A stretch of 64,000 bases of DNA from Coenobita brevimanus (GCA_032717465.1 CM064732.1:34098455-34162454), one strand, 5' to 3'; numbered from the stretch's first letter, positions 25,493 through 38,611 are shown. Notes: generated by a model not told the origin, from the letters alone. Translations and numbers: made by a program.

Positions 25493-26700
25493 TGTTATGT
25501 CCTCATCCCTCACTGCCACAGGCTCCAACAGCAGTAGTTCAGTAAAAGAAGGATGTTGCCCAGTGAATTGTTCTTAATTGGGTCAGCCTTTCACTGTGCA
25601 CAAGATTAACTCAGGCTTCGTAATAACACAGGCTTCTTACATTTGTTGACTTTATTTTCCAAATAATTACACCGTCTGCTTAACAACTTCCAAAGCTACA
25701 CTGACAAGCCAAGGCCACAAGTAAAACTGACTGAAACTCCCTTATTCTCTCCCCCGTCCATTTATAATCTCCTTTGTTACTGGAGTTTTCTGGGTACTCC
25801 TAGTGGCAACAGTTCTAATTCTGAGACAGGAAAAATATTCCAAAGCATTCTTACGTTACATAGCACTCCAAGTGCCTTATCATGCAAAATGAATTTGTTA
25901 TGAATATTACATAATCTGACAATCATTTAACCCGCCCCATCCCGACGACGTATGGGTACGTCACCACGATTTGCATTTGCCAGTCCCGGCGACGTACCAG
26001 TACGTCGTGCAATTGCAAGGTACCTAATTTGCACAATTTTCAATTTTCGCACGTGATTTTTCGTATGTATACACGGGACACCTTGCTCTATTCCTGTACA
26101 AGATACCAAGCAGGGACAATGCCTTACACTGCATAACCTCCCCCCTCCCCCCCTCACGCCATTGTCTTGGCAAAGGACCTGTTACCAGTGACCTGGCTAA
26201 TAAAGTTATTCAGGGCCAGAGTGATTCCCCAATCGATGACAATGTGGAGGACAATGTTTACATAGCATTAGAAGAAGAAACAGCCAGAAATAATGATCAG
26301 GTAGTGTGGCAAAAATAGGTCAGGTATGGTGATTAGTTAGTGAGTGAAACAATGCTTATAATGCCCTTATTACTGCTTGAAAACCAATATACTGTCATAC
26401 TACATATACATTCGTACCAAGTAAATAAATAAATACCGTTTATGAGTGGATAAAATAGTTACCCTCCCATAGAACTCGTTTTCTTTGGTGCCAGCATGTT
26501 AGAAAACCCACTCAGGTAAGGAGGAACTCCTACCTGGATTGGGCACTTTAAACCTCAGGTGAGCGATTTCTCTATGAATTTTCGATGTTTCTCACCAAAA
26601 GCGAAGGTTTTAGCCAAAAAAAAAAAAATCGAAAATACCTCGGGACTGGGGGATGTCGGAGGTGTGGAAAACCTCGGGACGTGACGGGTTAAACAAAACA
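25493..26700 (-). repeat. gypsy 5' LTR, interrupted
   Basis: Matches the 3' LTR from TGTTATGTCC to ACAAAACA but is split by a 758-bp insertion at 25931-26688. Without the insertion and one TTAA copy it is about 446 bp, in line with its partner. Confidence 0.88.
25931..26688. mobile_element. piggyBac-type MITE (PB-MITE1 copy 1) inside the 5' LTR
   Basis: Exact TTAA duplicates flank it (25927-25930 and 26689-26692), and the LTR sequence is continuous across the insertion. Terminal inverted repeats start CCCGCCCCATCCCGACG on the left and CCCGTCACGTCCCGAGG on the right. Two palindromic subterminal copies of the pattern CGACGTANNNGTACGTC lie within the first 85 bp. TTAA targets and CCC ends fit the piggyBac superfamily. 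A plus-strand frame with an acidic stretch (near 26220-26300) could be a transposase N-terminal relic, but this is speculative. A second copy starts at 63716. Confidence 0.85.
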
Positions 26701-27200
26701 TTATAGAAAAAATAAGAATTACTAGATTACTATAAATAATATAGTTGAATAATAAGATGATATAATATGAATAGCAGGTGGCCACAGTACTAACTAGAAA
26801 GCATTCAGAGAGCGCCAATGTCATTGCCATTACAAGGACCCGGATCCGTGGATATAGACTCAAAATCCAGATCCGGATCCGTCCCGGAACTTTTTATCAA
26901 TTCATTTTTGGTACATGGCTCACCTTTGCCAAAAAAATTCATTAAAATTCAATTGGAACTTTTGGAGGTATTGTGCGGAATACTCAGGATCCAGATCCAG
27001 ATCCATTCCCAAATTTAATTATTTCTTCCTTGGTCCATGATCCATCCTCCCACAAAATTTCATCAAAATCCGTTCTTAACTTTTTAAGTAATCCTGCTAA
27101 CAGACAGACGGACAAAGAAACAAACAAGCAGAGAAGAAGAAAAAAAAAAAAACGCCGACGAAAACATAACCCCATTCGCGAGGTAATAATAAGGATATAC
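26701..27200 (+). repeat. dispersed repeat with duplicated units and an ACAGACAGAC end
   Basis: Two diverged units (about 26834-26967 and 26986-27090) share GGATCCAGATCC-type strings, a TTCCTTGGTCCATG-like block and AAAATTTCATCAAAATCC. They are followed by TAACAGACAGACGGACAAA and end at GCGAGGTAATAATAAGG. The AACAGACAGAC segment also occurs in the MITEs at 54.25 and 61.87 kb. No coding potential. Confidence 0.65.
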
Positions 27201-27934
<734 letters not shown>

Positions 27935-28586
27935 CAGACAGATATATTATTGGATCAGCAAAAGTATGTGGGAGAAGGTCATAACTGTCTTAGCTCCTCC
28001 CTCTTGGCTAAATAAATGCAGTAATGTTGCTGTACCCAGGATACTCGTATATGTATTGTGTAGAAATTGAAAGTTAGTTCATGATTATTGTCCAAAGCTT
28101 TTCTTTCTTTCTTTTTTTTTTTTTTTTTTTTTTTAAGGACAGAGGAATAACATAATCTTGCAGCAGTCATGACAAAGTACCAAAGCATCGTCCTGCCTTG
28201 CCAGTGCTTATGTGAACGATGTGATCCAAATAATCCATCATAATGCAGAAGGAAATGAAGGGTTTTGATTGCATCGCTGACATTTTTTTCGTCGCGCCAG
28301 CTCAAGTATTTGTGCTAACACCAAATAATTATATTCAGATATGCGTGAGTATGGAAACCATATATTGTTAGAACTGCCTCTGTTACTCCTTTTTGGACGT
28401 GTTGCTCTAATTTTATATTTTGGTCATTTCAAGATGGCTGGATTCATTTCAGATGTTTGATAGTCATTTACAAACTCAATGCGAAAGTAAGATTTTTCCC
28501 TACAGTATTCATTTACTTATCAGTCCTTCGAGGAAGGATGGTATCGTTTTCTGCACCTCGCTCTATACCGTTGCACGAAAATCAGC

Positions 28587-28587
<1 letters not shown>
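27935..28587. other. unassigned non-coding DNA
   Basis: Contains a T-run near 28111-28133. No gene or element was recognised. Confidence 0.5.

Positions 28588-28662
<75 letters not shown>
28588..28662. repeat. (GT)n array at the 3' end of a LINE
   Basis: A 75-bp GT array abuts the 3' end of the minus-strand CR1/L2-type LINE. Read on that strand it is a (CA)n tail. Confidence 0.95.
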
Positions 28663-28663
<1 letters not shown>

Positions 28664-28689
28664 CTTACCTAATTGTATCTTTACAGGAA

Positions 28690-30252
28690 TGAGTAGCTCG
28701 TACTGTCTCGTGTCTTAAACCATTTTTGTCATACATCTTTTTTAAATTTATGAAATGTTTTGGCACACAGTATTTCATTCGGTAGTGCATTCCACTGATC
28801 AACTGCCCTGTTTGGGAAACTAAATTTCCTTACGTCTTTATCGCCTCTCTTTTTATGCAGTTTATTGCAGTGTCCTCTTGCTGATGCTTACCCATAGCTT
28901 ATATATTATGTCTATTTTTTCTTTCCCTGATATGCATTTATATAACATAATCATGTCACCTCTTTTCCTTCCCGCCTGTAGTGTTGGCAGATTCAGTTTT
29001 TCTAGTCTTTCTTCATAGCTTAGATCCCTTAAGCTTGGTATCCATCTTGGAGTGACCCTTTGAACTTTTTCAATCTTATCTATGTGTTTCCAGAGACGTG
29101 GATTCCTGACTACTGATGCATACTCCAGGGTTGGTCTGATGAAAGATGTTATTATCTTCCTCAGCATGTCTTCATTTCTGTATGTGAATGCTATTCTCAC
29201 ATTTGCAAGCAGTGTATACTTATGTTCCGTACCTTCTCACTTACGTGGTCAGCCGGAGATAGTCTGTTATTGATAATCACACCTAAGTCCTCTCTTTCTG
29301 ATATGTGTAGGGTTTTACTTCCTAACTTATAATCCCAATCTGGTCTTTTTCCACTTTTACCAGCCTAGATTACATGACACTTGTTCACACTGAATTCCAT
29401 TGCCATGTATTGCTCCATTCATGAAGTTTATTTAATTCTTCTTGTAGCTCTTTGCAAGAGTCTGTGTTAATAATTCTCCTTTGTATTTTTGCATCATCAG
29501 CAAACATATTTAAATAGCTTTCATTTCCAGTGTTACTATCTATATCATTTATATACACTAAAGAACATATTTGGTGCCAGCACTGAGCCCCTATGGAACT
29601 CCGCTAGTCACTTCCCTCCATGATGAGTAATTTCCTCTTAGTACTGTCCTCATTTCCCTTTTTCTGAGAAAATATTGCATCCAACAGTACAGTTTGCCTC
29701 GAATTCCTCCTTGATGGTACAGTTTCCATAAAAGTCTTTGATACGGTACTCCGTCAAATGCTTTCTTGAAATCTAGATAGATAATGTCCACCCATCCTTC
29801 TCTTTTCTGTAATGTTCCTGCAACTCTGTCATAGTAGCTCAATAGATTAGTAACACATGATTTTCATTTTCTGAAAGCAAACTGCCTTTCTGTTATCATC
29901 TTTTGTTCTTCTAGATGGTTTACCCAAACTTTTCTTATCAGCTTTACCAATATCTTACAACACTGGTTAGTGATACTGGTCGGTAGTTGAGTGGATTTCG
30001 TCTATTCCCTTTCTTGAATAAGGGAACCGTGTTTTTTTTGTTCCAAATATCAGGTAATTTACCCTGACTCAAGAATTCCTTGAATGTTAAGGATAATGGT
30101 CTACTTAACTCCTTTGCACGTTCGTGTAGCACCCAACATGAAATTTCTTCTGGACCATTTGCTTTTCCTTTGTCTAATTTACTAAACTCATCTTGTATTT
30201 CTTTTTCTGATATTTGTATATTTGGTAATATGTTTGGGCATGCATGTTCCAT
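28690..30252 (-). pseudogene. CR1/L2-type reverse transcriptase
   Basis: RT blocks in order on the minus strand: KGKANGPEEISCWVL and IWNKKNTVPLFKKGN (29944-30252); motif A in DIIYLDFKKAFDGVP with WREVTSGVP of motif B (29591-29842); motif C FADD (29493-29504); then RPTLEYAS, YEERLEKLNLPTL and GDMIMLYK (28862-29200). The final block around 28700-28850 has FPNRAVDQWNALPNE-like similarity. Frames shift several times but the catalytic Asp residues remain. Confidence 0.87.
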
Positions 30253-30606
30253 ATCATTCCTCTCAAAATTATTTTCTTCTGTAAAAACTGATTGAAAGTT
30301 TTTTTTTTTTAGTGCTTCACAAATATCTTCCTCTTGTGTATAGAGGATCCCTTCATCCGTAATGGATTGTATTTTATCTTTTACTTTGGTTTTGCTTCGG
30401 ATATAGCTGTAAAACAGCTTCGGTTGATCACTACTTTTATTTATGATGTCTTCCTCAAACAGTCTTTGGGCCTCTCTCCTTATTCTTGTGTATTTGTTTC
30501 TTGCTTGTTTATAGTTGTTCTATGCCCTCTCACCATTGTGTCTTCTGTATCTATTCCATAACAAGTCTCTTTTTTTTTTTTTTTAACTTTTACATTCTTT
30601 ATTAAA

Positions 30607-31130
30607 CTATTTTATTTTTATTTCTGCTTCTTTGTGTCGAGGGACGAAATTTTGGACTCTTATTTCATAAAATTCACAGAATTTTCTATATACAACATTT
30701 GAATCTTGTCCTCTAAGCTCTTTTTCACAATCTGTTTCTAAGAAGTTTTTCTTTAGGTCATGATAGTTGCCCTTTTTGTAGTTAAAGCTCTTTTTGTAAC
30801 TTTCATTACTATTAACTATGTCATATGCAATCCTAAATATGTAATTTAATACTACAGGGTCACTTTTGCCGAATGGAGGGTGATACATAATATTGTCAAT
30901 ATAATTTTCTTACCTCGTAAATATTAGATCTAGTACTGGTGGTACGTCAAGTTCTCTTTTTCTGCTGCTTTCTTTTACATGTTGTTAGGAGAAACTCCGG
31001 CACAAGGTCCAGAAGCTTTTGGTCCCAACAGCTTTCCTGGCATTTTATATCAAGAGTATTCCAACTTACATTTTTACTGAAATCTCCAGTTAGTATAATT
31101 CTTTCAGATTTCTCTTCCATTCTATGTGGT
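30607..31130 (-). pseudogene. CR1/L2-type endonuclease remnant and EN-RT linker
   Basis: The minus strand shows LTGDFSKNVSW, corresponding to the GDFN endonuclease block, then VLDLIFT and FGKSDPVVLN, where a His is expected after SD. The linker (GNYHDLKKNF, FCEFYEIRVQNFVPR) leads into RT. The SDH to SDP change removes the catalytic His. The amino-terminal half of the domain is missing because of 5' truncation. Confidence 0.82.
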
Positions 31131-31142
31131 AATGCTATGTAG

Positions 31143-31143
<1 letters not shown>

Positions 31144-31211
<68 letters not shown>
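31144..31211. repeat. (GT)n array at the 5' junction of the LINE
   Basis: A 68-bp GT array touches the truncated 5' end of the CR1/L2-type element. Confidence 0.95.
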
Positions 31212-31662
31212 CATTAACTCCTCCTAGGCTATTTCATTGACTTGAATGAGTTTCATAGCTGAGTTCGTCTGGTTATTGGGAAGGTCCTCCATTATATACA
31301 ATTTTCTTAAAGTGATTTTTAGGGGGAGGCAGTTAAGGCCACGTAAAACTCAAGGCCTTAGCCTAAGTGAGCATCGCACCTAATAAGAGCAGGTGAATCA
31401 ATCGTCTGTCAGGTCTGTTTCGTCAACAGACGAGTAGATCCTGTTAGAATGTCAGTATACTAACCTGTATTTCCGTTTCTACTCGCATTGCTCGCTGTTC
31501 TGAAAAAGCTAAAATGTTCAGTGCGTACAGTGACGATCCCAAGTTTTTCTACCTCTCTACCCCTTGGTGGGAGAAGAAGTTGTACCCTGGACTCTGATCA
31601 GTTCTGAGATATTTGGGGAGCATAATCCCCATCCCCCAAGTAATTGATTGGGGGTCAGCTCC

Positions 31663-31695
<33 letters not shown>

Positions 31696-32199
31696 AATCT
31701 TCCCAGATGAGTTTGTTCTGTAAGGTAATGCATTGTATACCGTTTTCTAACTATGATTTCCAGTTGAGTCAAGCCCCTTCGCGAAATTAAAAATTTTCAT
31801 AACTTGCGAGAGGGGGGCAGATATGGCTCTGATGTCCTAGAACATGTTATAGAATGGGCTCTCGTGTGAAGCAGGGGATTTGAGCAGAGTGGTCCTCCCC
31901 AATGATTATGGAGGGGTCTGGCCCCCCTCCCAAAAATAAAAAACGGTCAGCAATAGGGGAATGTGTGTACATGGATTTCAATGAAAATTGCATAAATATA
32001 GCAGGACTAGATACACAGTTTCCATGTTTTCACTGAATGCACAGGAAGAACCAGAACATCTACTTAATTTATTAACTTATCTATTTTTGTTGCTACTGAC
32101 TACCCACAGCAATGTGTCATGCAAGTTAACTACATCAAATGCTGACAAGTGTACCATAAATCGTCAGAAATCAGCCCTATCAGAATGAGTTAATTTGAA
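31212..32199. other. unassigned non-coding DNA
   Basis: Holds a long A-run (31665-31693) and two G-rich stretches with similar wording (around 31620 and 31900, both with GGGGTC and TCCC motifs). No gene or known element was recognised. Confidence 0.5.
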
Positions 32200-34330
32200 C
32201 TGTGGTTCCAACTCTTTTTCTGCCTGTTACCCAATTTGACATAATACATCAAGCCTGTTACCCCCATTCACAAAATTGTGTCAATATTCATATCCATTGC
32301 ATAGATTAGAACCCTAGATACGTTTTTTTTTTTTTTAGCACCTTTGAACATTTCACATCTTTATCAAGAACACAATCACAATCAGTTAATGGGATGGCTG
32401 GAGTTTCATCTTAGCAACTAGTTGGGGAATTTTTGGCTTCGTAGTTGAGAGTGCCAACCTGGCATTGTTTACCACATCCAGTTGAGGTACCTTTCTTTGT
32501 TTTCATTTCCATTAGAGTCGACAATCCCTTCTCGCAGAGGTACCGTACCTCGTTGAAAACGATACTAACAACTTAAATGCCCTTGGCCTGATTTGAAGAG
32601 TCAGGCAGTCATGAAAGTCAAAAGGAATATGGACCTTGGTATTGGAATTCGATTTTCAAGCCTTGGTTGGCTTGCATAGTGATCCACTCCTCCTTGGCAG
32701 GGAAATCGTCATCATGAATGGCATCATCAAGTACTGTGAAGGGGTGAATGATCCACTGAAGACTAACAGTTTCTTGGTCGCTCTCCGGAAAGTAGTGATT
32801 TAGGCCTGTCTCGAGTCGCTTCAAGTGGTTCCTGATCTCTCCCTTTATCGTCTGGAGACGTACTCTATCAACGTGAATATTCTCCTCAACAAACTGATCT
32901 AGGGTCGGGAACTGGGCAATCACTCCCAGCTTGTGTTACATCCAGAGTCTCAGTTTCCCCAGAAATATAGTCACAGCTTGACGGGAATCGAAGACCATCA
33001 TATTTCGGCCCTGGAGTTCCAGATTCCCACTGTTCAGGTCCGTAAATATATCAGCCAAGCAACACCGGCGGGCAAGCCACTTCTTATCAGCGAATTTGAC
33101 TGCAAAAAGATTCTTTTTGTTCTAGAAATTCCTGAATAGCCTTTAGGAGCTCGATGATTTGACGTACAACCTTGCCTCATGACTAGTAGCGAATGTCTGT
33201 GTGGTAGAGCAGAACTAGATACTTCTCTCCCATTTTCTTGCTCAGTTCCTTGAACACGCCGGAGTTCACATCCCTCGACATGATGAGGTTGATAACATTC
33301 AACAAGTCGTTGAACGCTGACTTCAGACTAGCTGGCAGGCTTCTCAATCCAAGTGATTACCAATGAATGATGCAATGATCCACAGTGATTTCTGGATTCA
33401 CAGCTTATATGAAGCCTCAAAATCTGTGGTGACCATCCAACATTGCTGGTGCCCCTTCCACAGACCTGGATTGGAAAGAAAATGGGGGGTAATTCTTTCA
33501 TAGTCATCCTCTGCATCATATGGTTGTAGGTTTGGTAAGAAGAGTAAAATATTTCTTTTCTGAATCATATAAAAAATACTAGCCACAGCTACATATCTGT
33601 AGTTAATGTAACTGTATATATGTAATTTGTTGTGTACATATTACTTTAAACTACTTGTATATATCCCTCCCTACCTGTTGAACACACTTCCAATCCAGTC
33701 CATTCATGACGAAGAATTCGTTGATGATAATGAAGACCTCCTCTCCCTTCGTGGTCACCAGCAGAGTCTTGCACAAACGGAATTCTTCTTTGATCTTGTT
33801 CTAGTGGATGTTGCAGACGAACCCAAAGAGAAGAGCACAACTGGTGACAATGCATGATTCGTTGAATTGCAATGAGAATTTGCTATATGAGCTTTCTTTT
33901 ATCTCTGTTATGACTTGGGAAAGGATATATGAAGCGATGTCGTCGACTTATTGGCGGACCGTGTTGTTCGAAATGGATATGGCACTCAGCTTCTTTGCTC
34001 GGTCCTCCCCACAGACCTTACTTACTATCTCATGTGCACAAGGCATAATCAGATTCTCTGCGATGGTGTGACATTTCTGCTGCTGGACAACTTTAAATGC
34101 AACCAAGCAGGATGCTTCGCCCCCAGCTTATAGCTTTTTGATTTGGATTCCAGGTGAACCAAACTGGATCCCCATCAGAGCTACAGCCCGGCTCTGGAAA
34201 CAGGCCTGATTTTTGTTATGTGCACTTCTGGAGGTGAGCTGAGAGCTCTGATGGCTTCAGGCTCTTGTTCGTCAACAATGTGACATATACACTCAGGCAC
34301 GTCATCTCAACCATAAGGTAAGTTCAGAAA
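32200..34330 (-). pseudogene. hAT-type transposase, ZBED5-like, decayed
   Basis: In several minus-strand frames the region follows the ZBED5/FAM200-type hAT transposase from the middle of the protein to its end. It shows KCHTIAENLIMPCA-like sequence near 34050, LLFGFVCNIH and FRLCKTLLVTTKGEEVF near 33760-33850, and EFFVMNGLDWK near 33700. Further on are GAPAMLDG near 33450, KKMGEKYLVLLYHTDIR near 33200-33250, and HLKRLETGLNHYFPESD (32618-32923). The closing block resembles LCEKGLSTLMEMKTKKGT (about 32500). The family includes domesticated genes, but here stops, frameshifts and an interruption near 33500-33650 show a dead copy. No BED zinc finger was seen. CTGTGGTTCCAAC at 32200-32212 resembles a hAT terminal repeat. 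Confidence 0.85.
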
Positions 34331-34390
34331 GCCGTGGCGAAGAAATGTATCAAAATAGGTGTGCTTTTGGACATCTTATTGTTCGATCTT

Positions 34391-34446
<56 letters not shown>

Positions 34447-34782
34447 CTCATAAAGAAATGCCCAGTTCCGAGAACGTGTTTATAATTAGAGATACACCAG
34501 ATTTGAGAAGAATTTTTTTTTTTCTTGTTACCCATGGTGTTAATATCAAGAATTTTGTTCATGCTTATCACCTTTACCATATTGCTGGAAAAATATCTAT
34601 TGGTTAATTTTATACCACAGTTATGTTATGTCTGATAGTTTGATATCAAACACAACCGTAGTATAAAATTTACTAATTACTATTTTATAAGCACTATAAC
34701 AAAGGTGATGGGTAAGAAAACAAATACTTAAAAACATGGATGCAAAGAAAAAATAAATATCTAAAATCCAGTGTACCTCTAA
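34331..34782. other. unassigned DNA with (GA)n(G)n
   Basis: Contains a (GA)n array at 34391-34436 that runs into about 11 G residues (34436-34446). Otherwise nothing was recognised. Confidence 0.6.
34391..34446. repeat. (GA)n followed by a G-run
   Basis: A GA array of about 45 bp is joined to a run of G. This all-purine strand could form a triplex. Confidence 0.95.
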
Positions 34783-35190
34783 TTGTCATCACCATCATCA
34801 TCAGTCGTTTCAGTGTCCACTGCAGGACTGGCCTATCCCGACCAAAGTGAGGACGATACAGCCTATGTATCTACATCAAGTGGCATAGGCTGTCTGGTAA
34901 AGATTGTACGTAGGGTTAGAAGTGCTTATAAGTGTGACTGTAATGTTGGAGTGGCTTTGGATGTGTGTGTAGTCTGTGAACCAAGTGTAATCAGCCCGCA
35001 CAAGCCGACTGGGTGCAAGCATACTTTATAGTAAGCGACACTGGTTCAACCACAGCACCCCTTGTCCACCAAAGCAGTACGTGGCCGGAAGAACGCTCCG
35101 AAAGTTTATTACCCAGGCGGGGCGCGAACCCTCGTTCTTTCATGTACGAAAACACACACTCTACCACTGTACCACAGAGACTCCACCTCT
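34783..35190 (-). mobile_element. tRNA-derived SINE (SINE-A copy 1)
   Basis: Read on the minus strand, a tRNA-like head has an A box TGGTACAGTGG (35164-35174) that fits the pol III consensus fully. A B box GGTTCGCGCCC (35120-35130) lies 33 bp downstream. A body of about 300 bp follows and the element ends in CCAGTCCTGCAGTGGACACT plus a GATGATGATG tail (about 34783-34805). The same head and body recur at 49.84-50.17 kb on the minus strand. The tail and the phrase before it resemble widespread arthropod SINE ends. Confidence 0.9.
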
Positions 35191-35790
35191 TAATTATATA
35201 TATATAGATAGATAGATAGATAGTCAGATAGATGTATATATAGAGAGAGAGATAACACAGAAGTTATTGTAACACATTTACCTCACAAGGTCACAATTCC
35301 ACACCGCCAGCGGTAATAGTATCAGCTAATTATACTGCACAGTACATATACATACCTGCTTACGTCCACCTCAGTTGCTGTTCACGAAGAAACTGAAAGT
35401 GAGAGGCAGGCTCAGGCAGTTGGGTGAGCTGACTGAACACGTAATGGACGCGCTATTCTCAGGGTTGGTGAGTGACTGTGTCCTGAAGCATACCCACCAA
35501 ACACTCACTTTTTGCCTCACACGTAGCTGCATTTTCAATTTTACTTAAAATAATTTTTAAAAGCTATTGCAATTAGTTTTAACTTTATTACTTACCACAT
35601 TTACAGCAAGTCAGTGTTTGCTTCCGGAAATATAGATTTGATGATCTGTATAATATTATACACATTATGTAATATTTTGCCGCCAGGCATCATATTGTTT
35701 TCCCTGTTCCCCGAATTCCACGACATTTTATTTCTTTCACCTCTCCGTAACCCCCTTCCCCAAATAAATGGCCATATTCTCACCGGTGAG
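35191..35790. other. GATA microsatellite and unassigned DNA
   Basis: TA and GATA repeats (35195-35250) sit directly beside the SINE's 5' end. The rest holds no recognised feature. Confidence 0.6.
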
Positions 35791-35818
35791 TAATTTACCC
35801 CCAGGTTGGGAACCACTG
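35791..35818 (-). mobile_element. hAT-type terminal inverted repeat
   Basis: On the minus strand the sequence inward from 35818 is CAGTGGTTCCCAACCTGGGG, a well-known form of hAT element terminus. It could be the right end of the hAT copy whose left end is at 32200 (about 3.6 kb apart, a plausible autonomous length with a nested SINE) or the end of a small non-autonomous element. The 8-bp flanks do not match, so the pairing is uncertain. Confidence 0.55.
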
Positions 35819-35856
35819 ATTTAGTGTAGAAAAAGAAATGAATGTAAAAGAGACGT

Positions 35857-36902
<1,046 letters not shown>

Positions 36903-37125
36903 TGGCGCCTGGTAGTTTAGTGGGTAATTATTGTGCTCCAATCAGATTGAGCCGGTGAAGGTTTATATCCAAGGTGTGGTTGGGGTTTATTGCTCACGTA
37001 ATGCCTCTCAAGGATGAGTGAGGTTGGTCACTCTCATCTAAAATGTCAGGACCAACTGCCTAGCCCCGGGCTCCTACGCTCCTCATGGGGCAACGTAGGA
37101 TTGGATGATGGATGGATGGATATAT
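36903..37125 (+). mobile_element. tRNA-derived SINE with GGAT-type tail
   Basis: A pol III A box TAGTTTAGTGG (36913-36923) matches the consensus. A B box GGTTTATATCC (36960-36970) differs at two positions. About 130 bp of body follows, ending in GCAACGTAGGATTGGATGAT and a GGAT repeat that grades into the next microsatellite. Small size and a complete A box support a SINE. The family is distinct from the SINEs at 9.47 and 34.8 kb. Confidence 0.75.
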
Positions 37126-37159
37126 ATATATATATATATAGATAGATAGATAGATAGAT

Positions 37160-37192
<33 letters not shown>

Positions 37193-37221
37193 TAGAAATA
37201 TATATATAGACAGATAGATAT

Positions 37222-37305
<84 letters not shown>
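37118..37305. repeat. compound (TA)n(GATA)n(GT)n microsatellite
   Basis: Interleaved TA and GATA blocks end in a short GT array. It directly continues the SINE tail. Confidence 0.95.
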
Positions 37306-37959
37306 AAGAGAAGGTAAAGGAGTTTTAAGGAATGCTGAAGCCTTTTGTTACACTGGTTCAAAAAAGGTACGAGACGGTACTCTGGTGAGCAGCGAGCGGA
37401 TGACAGGCAGGGTGGGAAGCTTCAAAGTCAATTAAAGATTTAGAGACATTTTCAGGAAAACAAAAGTACAAACAAATACATAAAGGCTATTTTCTTATTA
37501 ACTTCATATTATTTTTATGTACGATAAAATATTATAAATATTTTTAAAGAAACCCACAGAGTTTTATGGAATTTCCAGATTATATTCTATTATATAACCA
37601 ATTTTATATAAACTGTATTTCACTAATGATAAAGGCGTTGGAATAATGAAAATCACAAATATGCTGTTTAAAATGTTTTTGTGCTTTGTGAAAAGTGAAT
37701 TTGCCTTTCTTTTCATGAAGTGACTTCGCTTTAGAGGAACATATTAAAAATATATATATGGAGTATGGCCAGCGCTTTCAGATAGTTTTATTATGTTAAT
37801 CCAGTTTCAAGTATTATGAGTGGTGCAGTGCACAGTTAATTGATTAAAGGGGAGAATTAATATTATATAGTTTGAAGGTGTCACTTCCCTCTAAGTGTAG
37901 TGTTAAAATGTTAGTGTTATTTTTGCATGTCAATATCGTCACGTCTACAAACTAACTGT
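37306..37959. other. unassigned A/T-rich DNA
   Basis: Nothing recognised. It may include non-coding flank of the hAT copy that follows. Confidence 0.5.
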
Positions 37960-38500
37960 ATTTAAAAAATGGACCAGTTCTGCCTTAGAGGAGCAATGCA
38001 GCATAACCTAGATGTTTTCCTATTGGCGAAAAGTTTTAAAACGTCCAATGAATTATACGGCCTCATAAAGGAACATCTTGCAACACTAGTAGAAGAGCTT
38101 GATTTTTACTTCATATCGTCCTGTACGGAAAAATTCGATTGGGTTAGATATCCCTTTGCGAATTCCAGCAATTCAGAGCCGATATTTAGTGAGGAGGGGC
38201 AAATGACATGCGTTTCGAGTGACTGAACTTTGAAAATGAAACACGGGATTATCCCACTGGACCCTTTTAGGATATACGGCCGGAAACAGTATCCCCGCAT
38301 CTCCTCAGGAGCATTTTTCATTTTCTACAGTTCTCCACAATATGTTGCTGTAATCAGGGATTATCGGCTGTAACTAAATTATCAAAGAGCAGAAAAGATA
38401 TATGCTCATTTATGTCGATGAGGAGATGAGAGCTTGTTTGTCGCAAATTAGACCAAATATACATGAGATTACAACACACAAAAATGCTCACACTTCTAAT
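37960..38500 (+). pseudogene. hAT-type transposase C-terminus, ZBED/FAM200-like
   Basis: An 85-codon frame (37969-38226) with IKEHLATLVEELDFYF and FDWVRYPFA matches the segment before the hAT dimerisation domain. It continues in broken frames with TLKMKHGIIPLDPFR and KQYPRISSGAFFIF. The last part is an LC-x-GLSAVTKL-like block and a final ACLSQIRPNIHEIT-like stretch near 38440-38480. It parallels the minus-strand copy at 32.2-34.3 kb but is a different family by sequence. Only the C-terminal third is present. Confidence 0.82.
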
Positions 38501-38611
38501 CCAGTCTGTATTTTTTTGTGAATTAATCATGTTGTCTGGTAGCTACACAGTTTAATTTTTCCTGGATGACTCATGATTAATCTGTCTATCTCTATCTATC
38601 TATCAATCTAT

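Larger units (their letters stand above)
18613..26700 (-). mobile_element. Ty3/gypsy LTR retrotransposon, complete but decayed and nested
   Basis: Two direct LTRs of about 425-445 bp bracket gag, protease, RT, RNase H and integrase remnants, all on the minus strand in canonical Ty3/gypsy order (gag-PR-RT-RH-IN from high to low coordinates). The element carries two TTAA-flanked insertions (in RT and in the 5' LTR) and an inverted copy of its own protease segment. Frameshifts and stops are frequent, so no intact polyprotein remains. The four bases outside the LTRs (TTAC left, TTAT right) are a poor target-site duplication, consistent with age. Confidence 0.92.
28663..31142 (-). mobile_element. 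CR1/L2-type LINE, 5' truncated
   Basis: A minus-strand non-LTR element with endonuclease remnants, a complete set of RT blocks and a C-terminal region, ending in a (CA)n tail instead of poly(A). It is 5' truncated at 31142, where a second (GT)n array begins. Stops and frameshifts are spread throughout. The motif style (FKKAFD, LFKKGNRRNPLNYRPVSLTS, RRGDMI-like C-terminus) and the microsatellite tail fit the CR1/L2 group. Confidence 0.88.

Noticed and set aside
18613..26700. Gypsy element as an endogenous virus with an envelope gene
   Set aside because: No envelope-like frame lies between integrase and the 3' LTR, so it is a plain LTR retrotransposon.
28588..28662. CRISPR-like or regulatory interpretation of direct repeats
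   Set aside because: All short-period direct repeats in the window are microsatellites or tandem duplications in a eukaryotic setting. No spacer architecture is seen.
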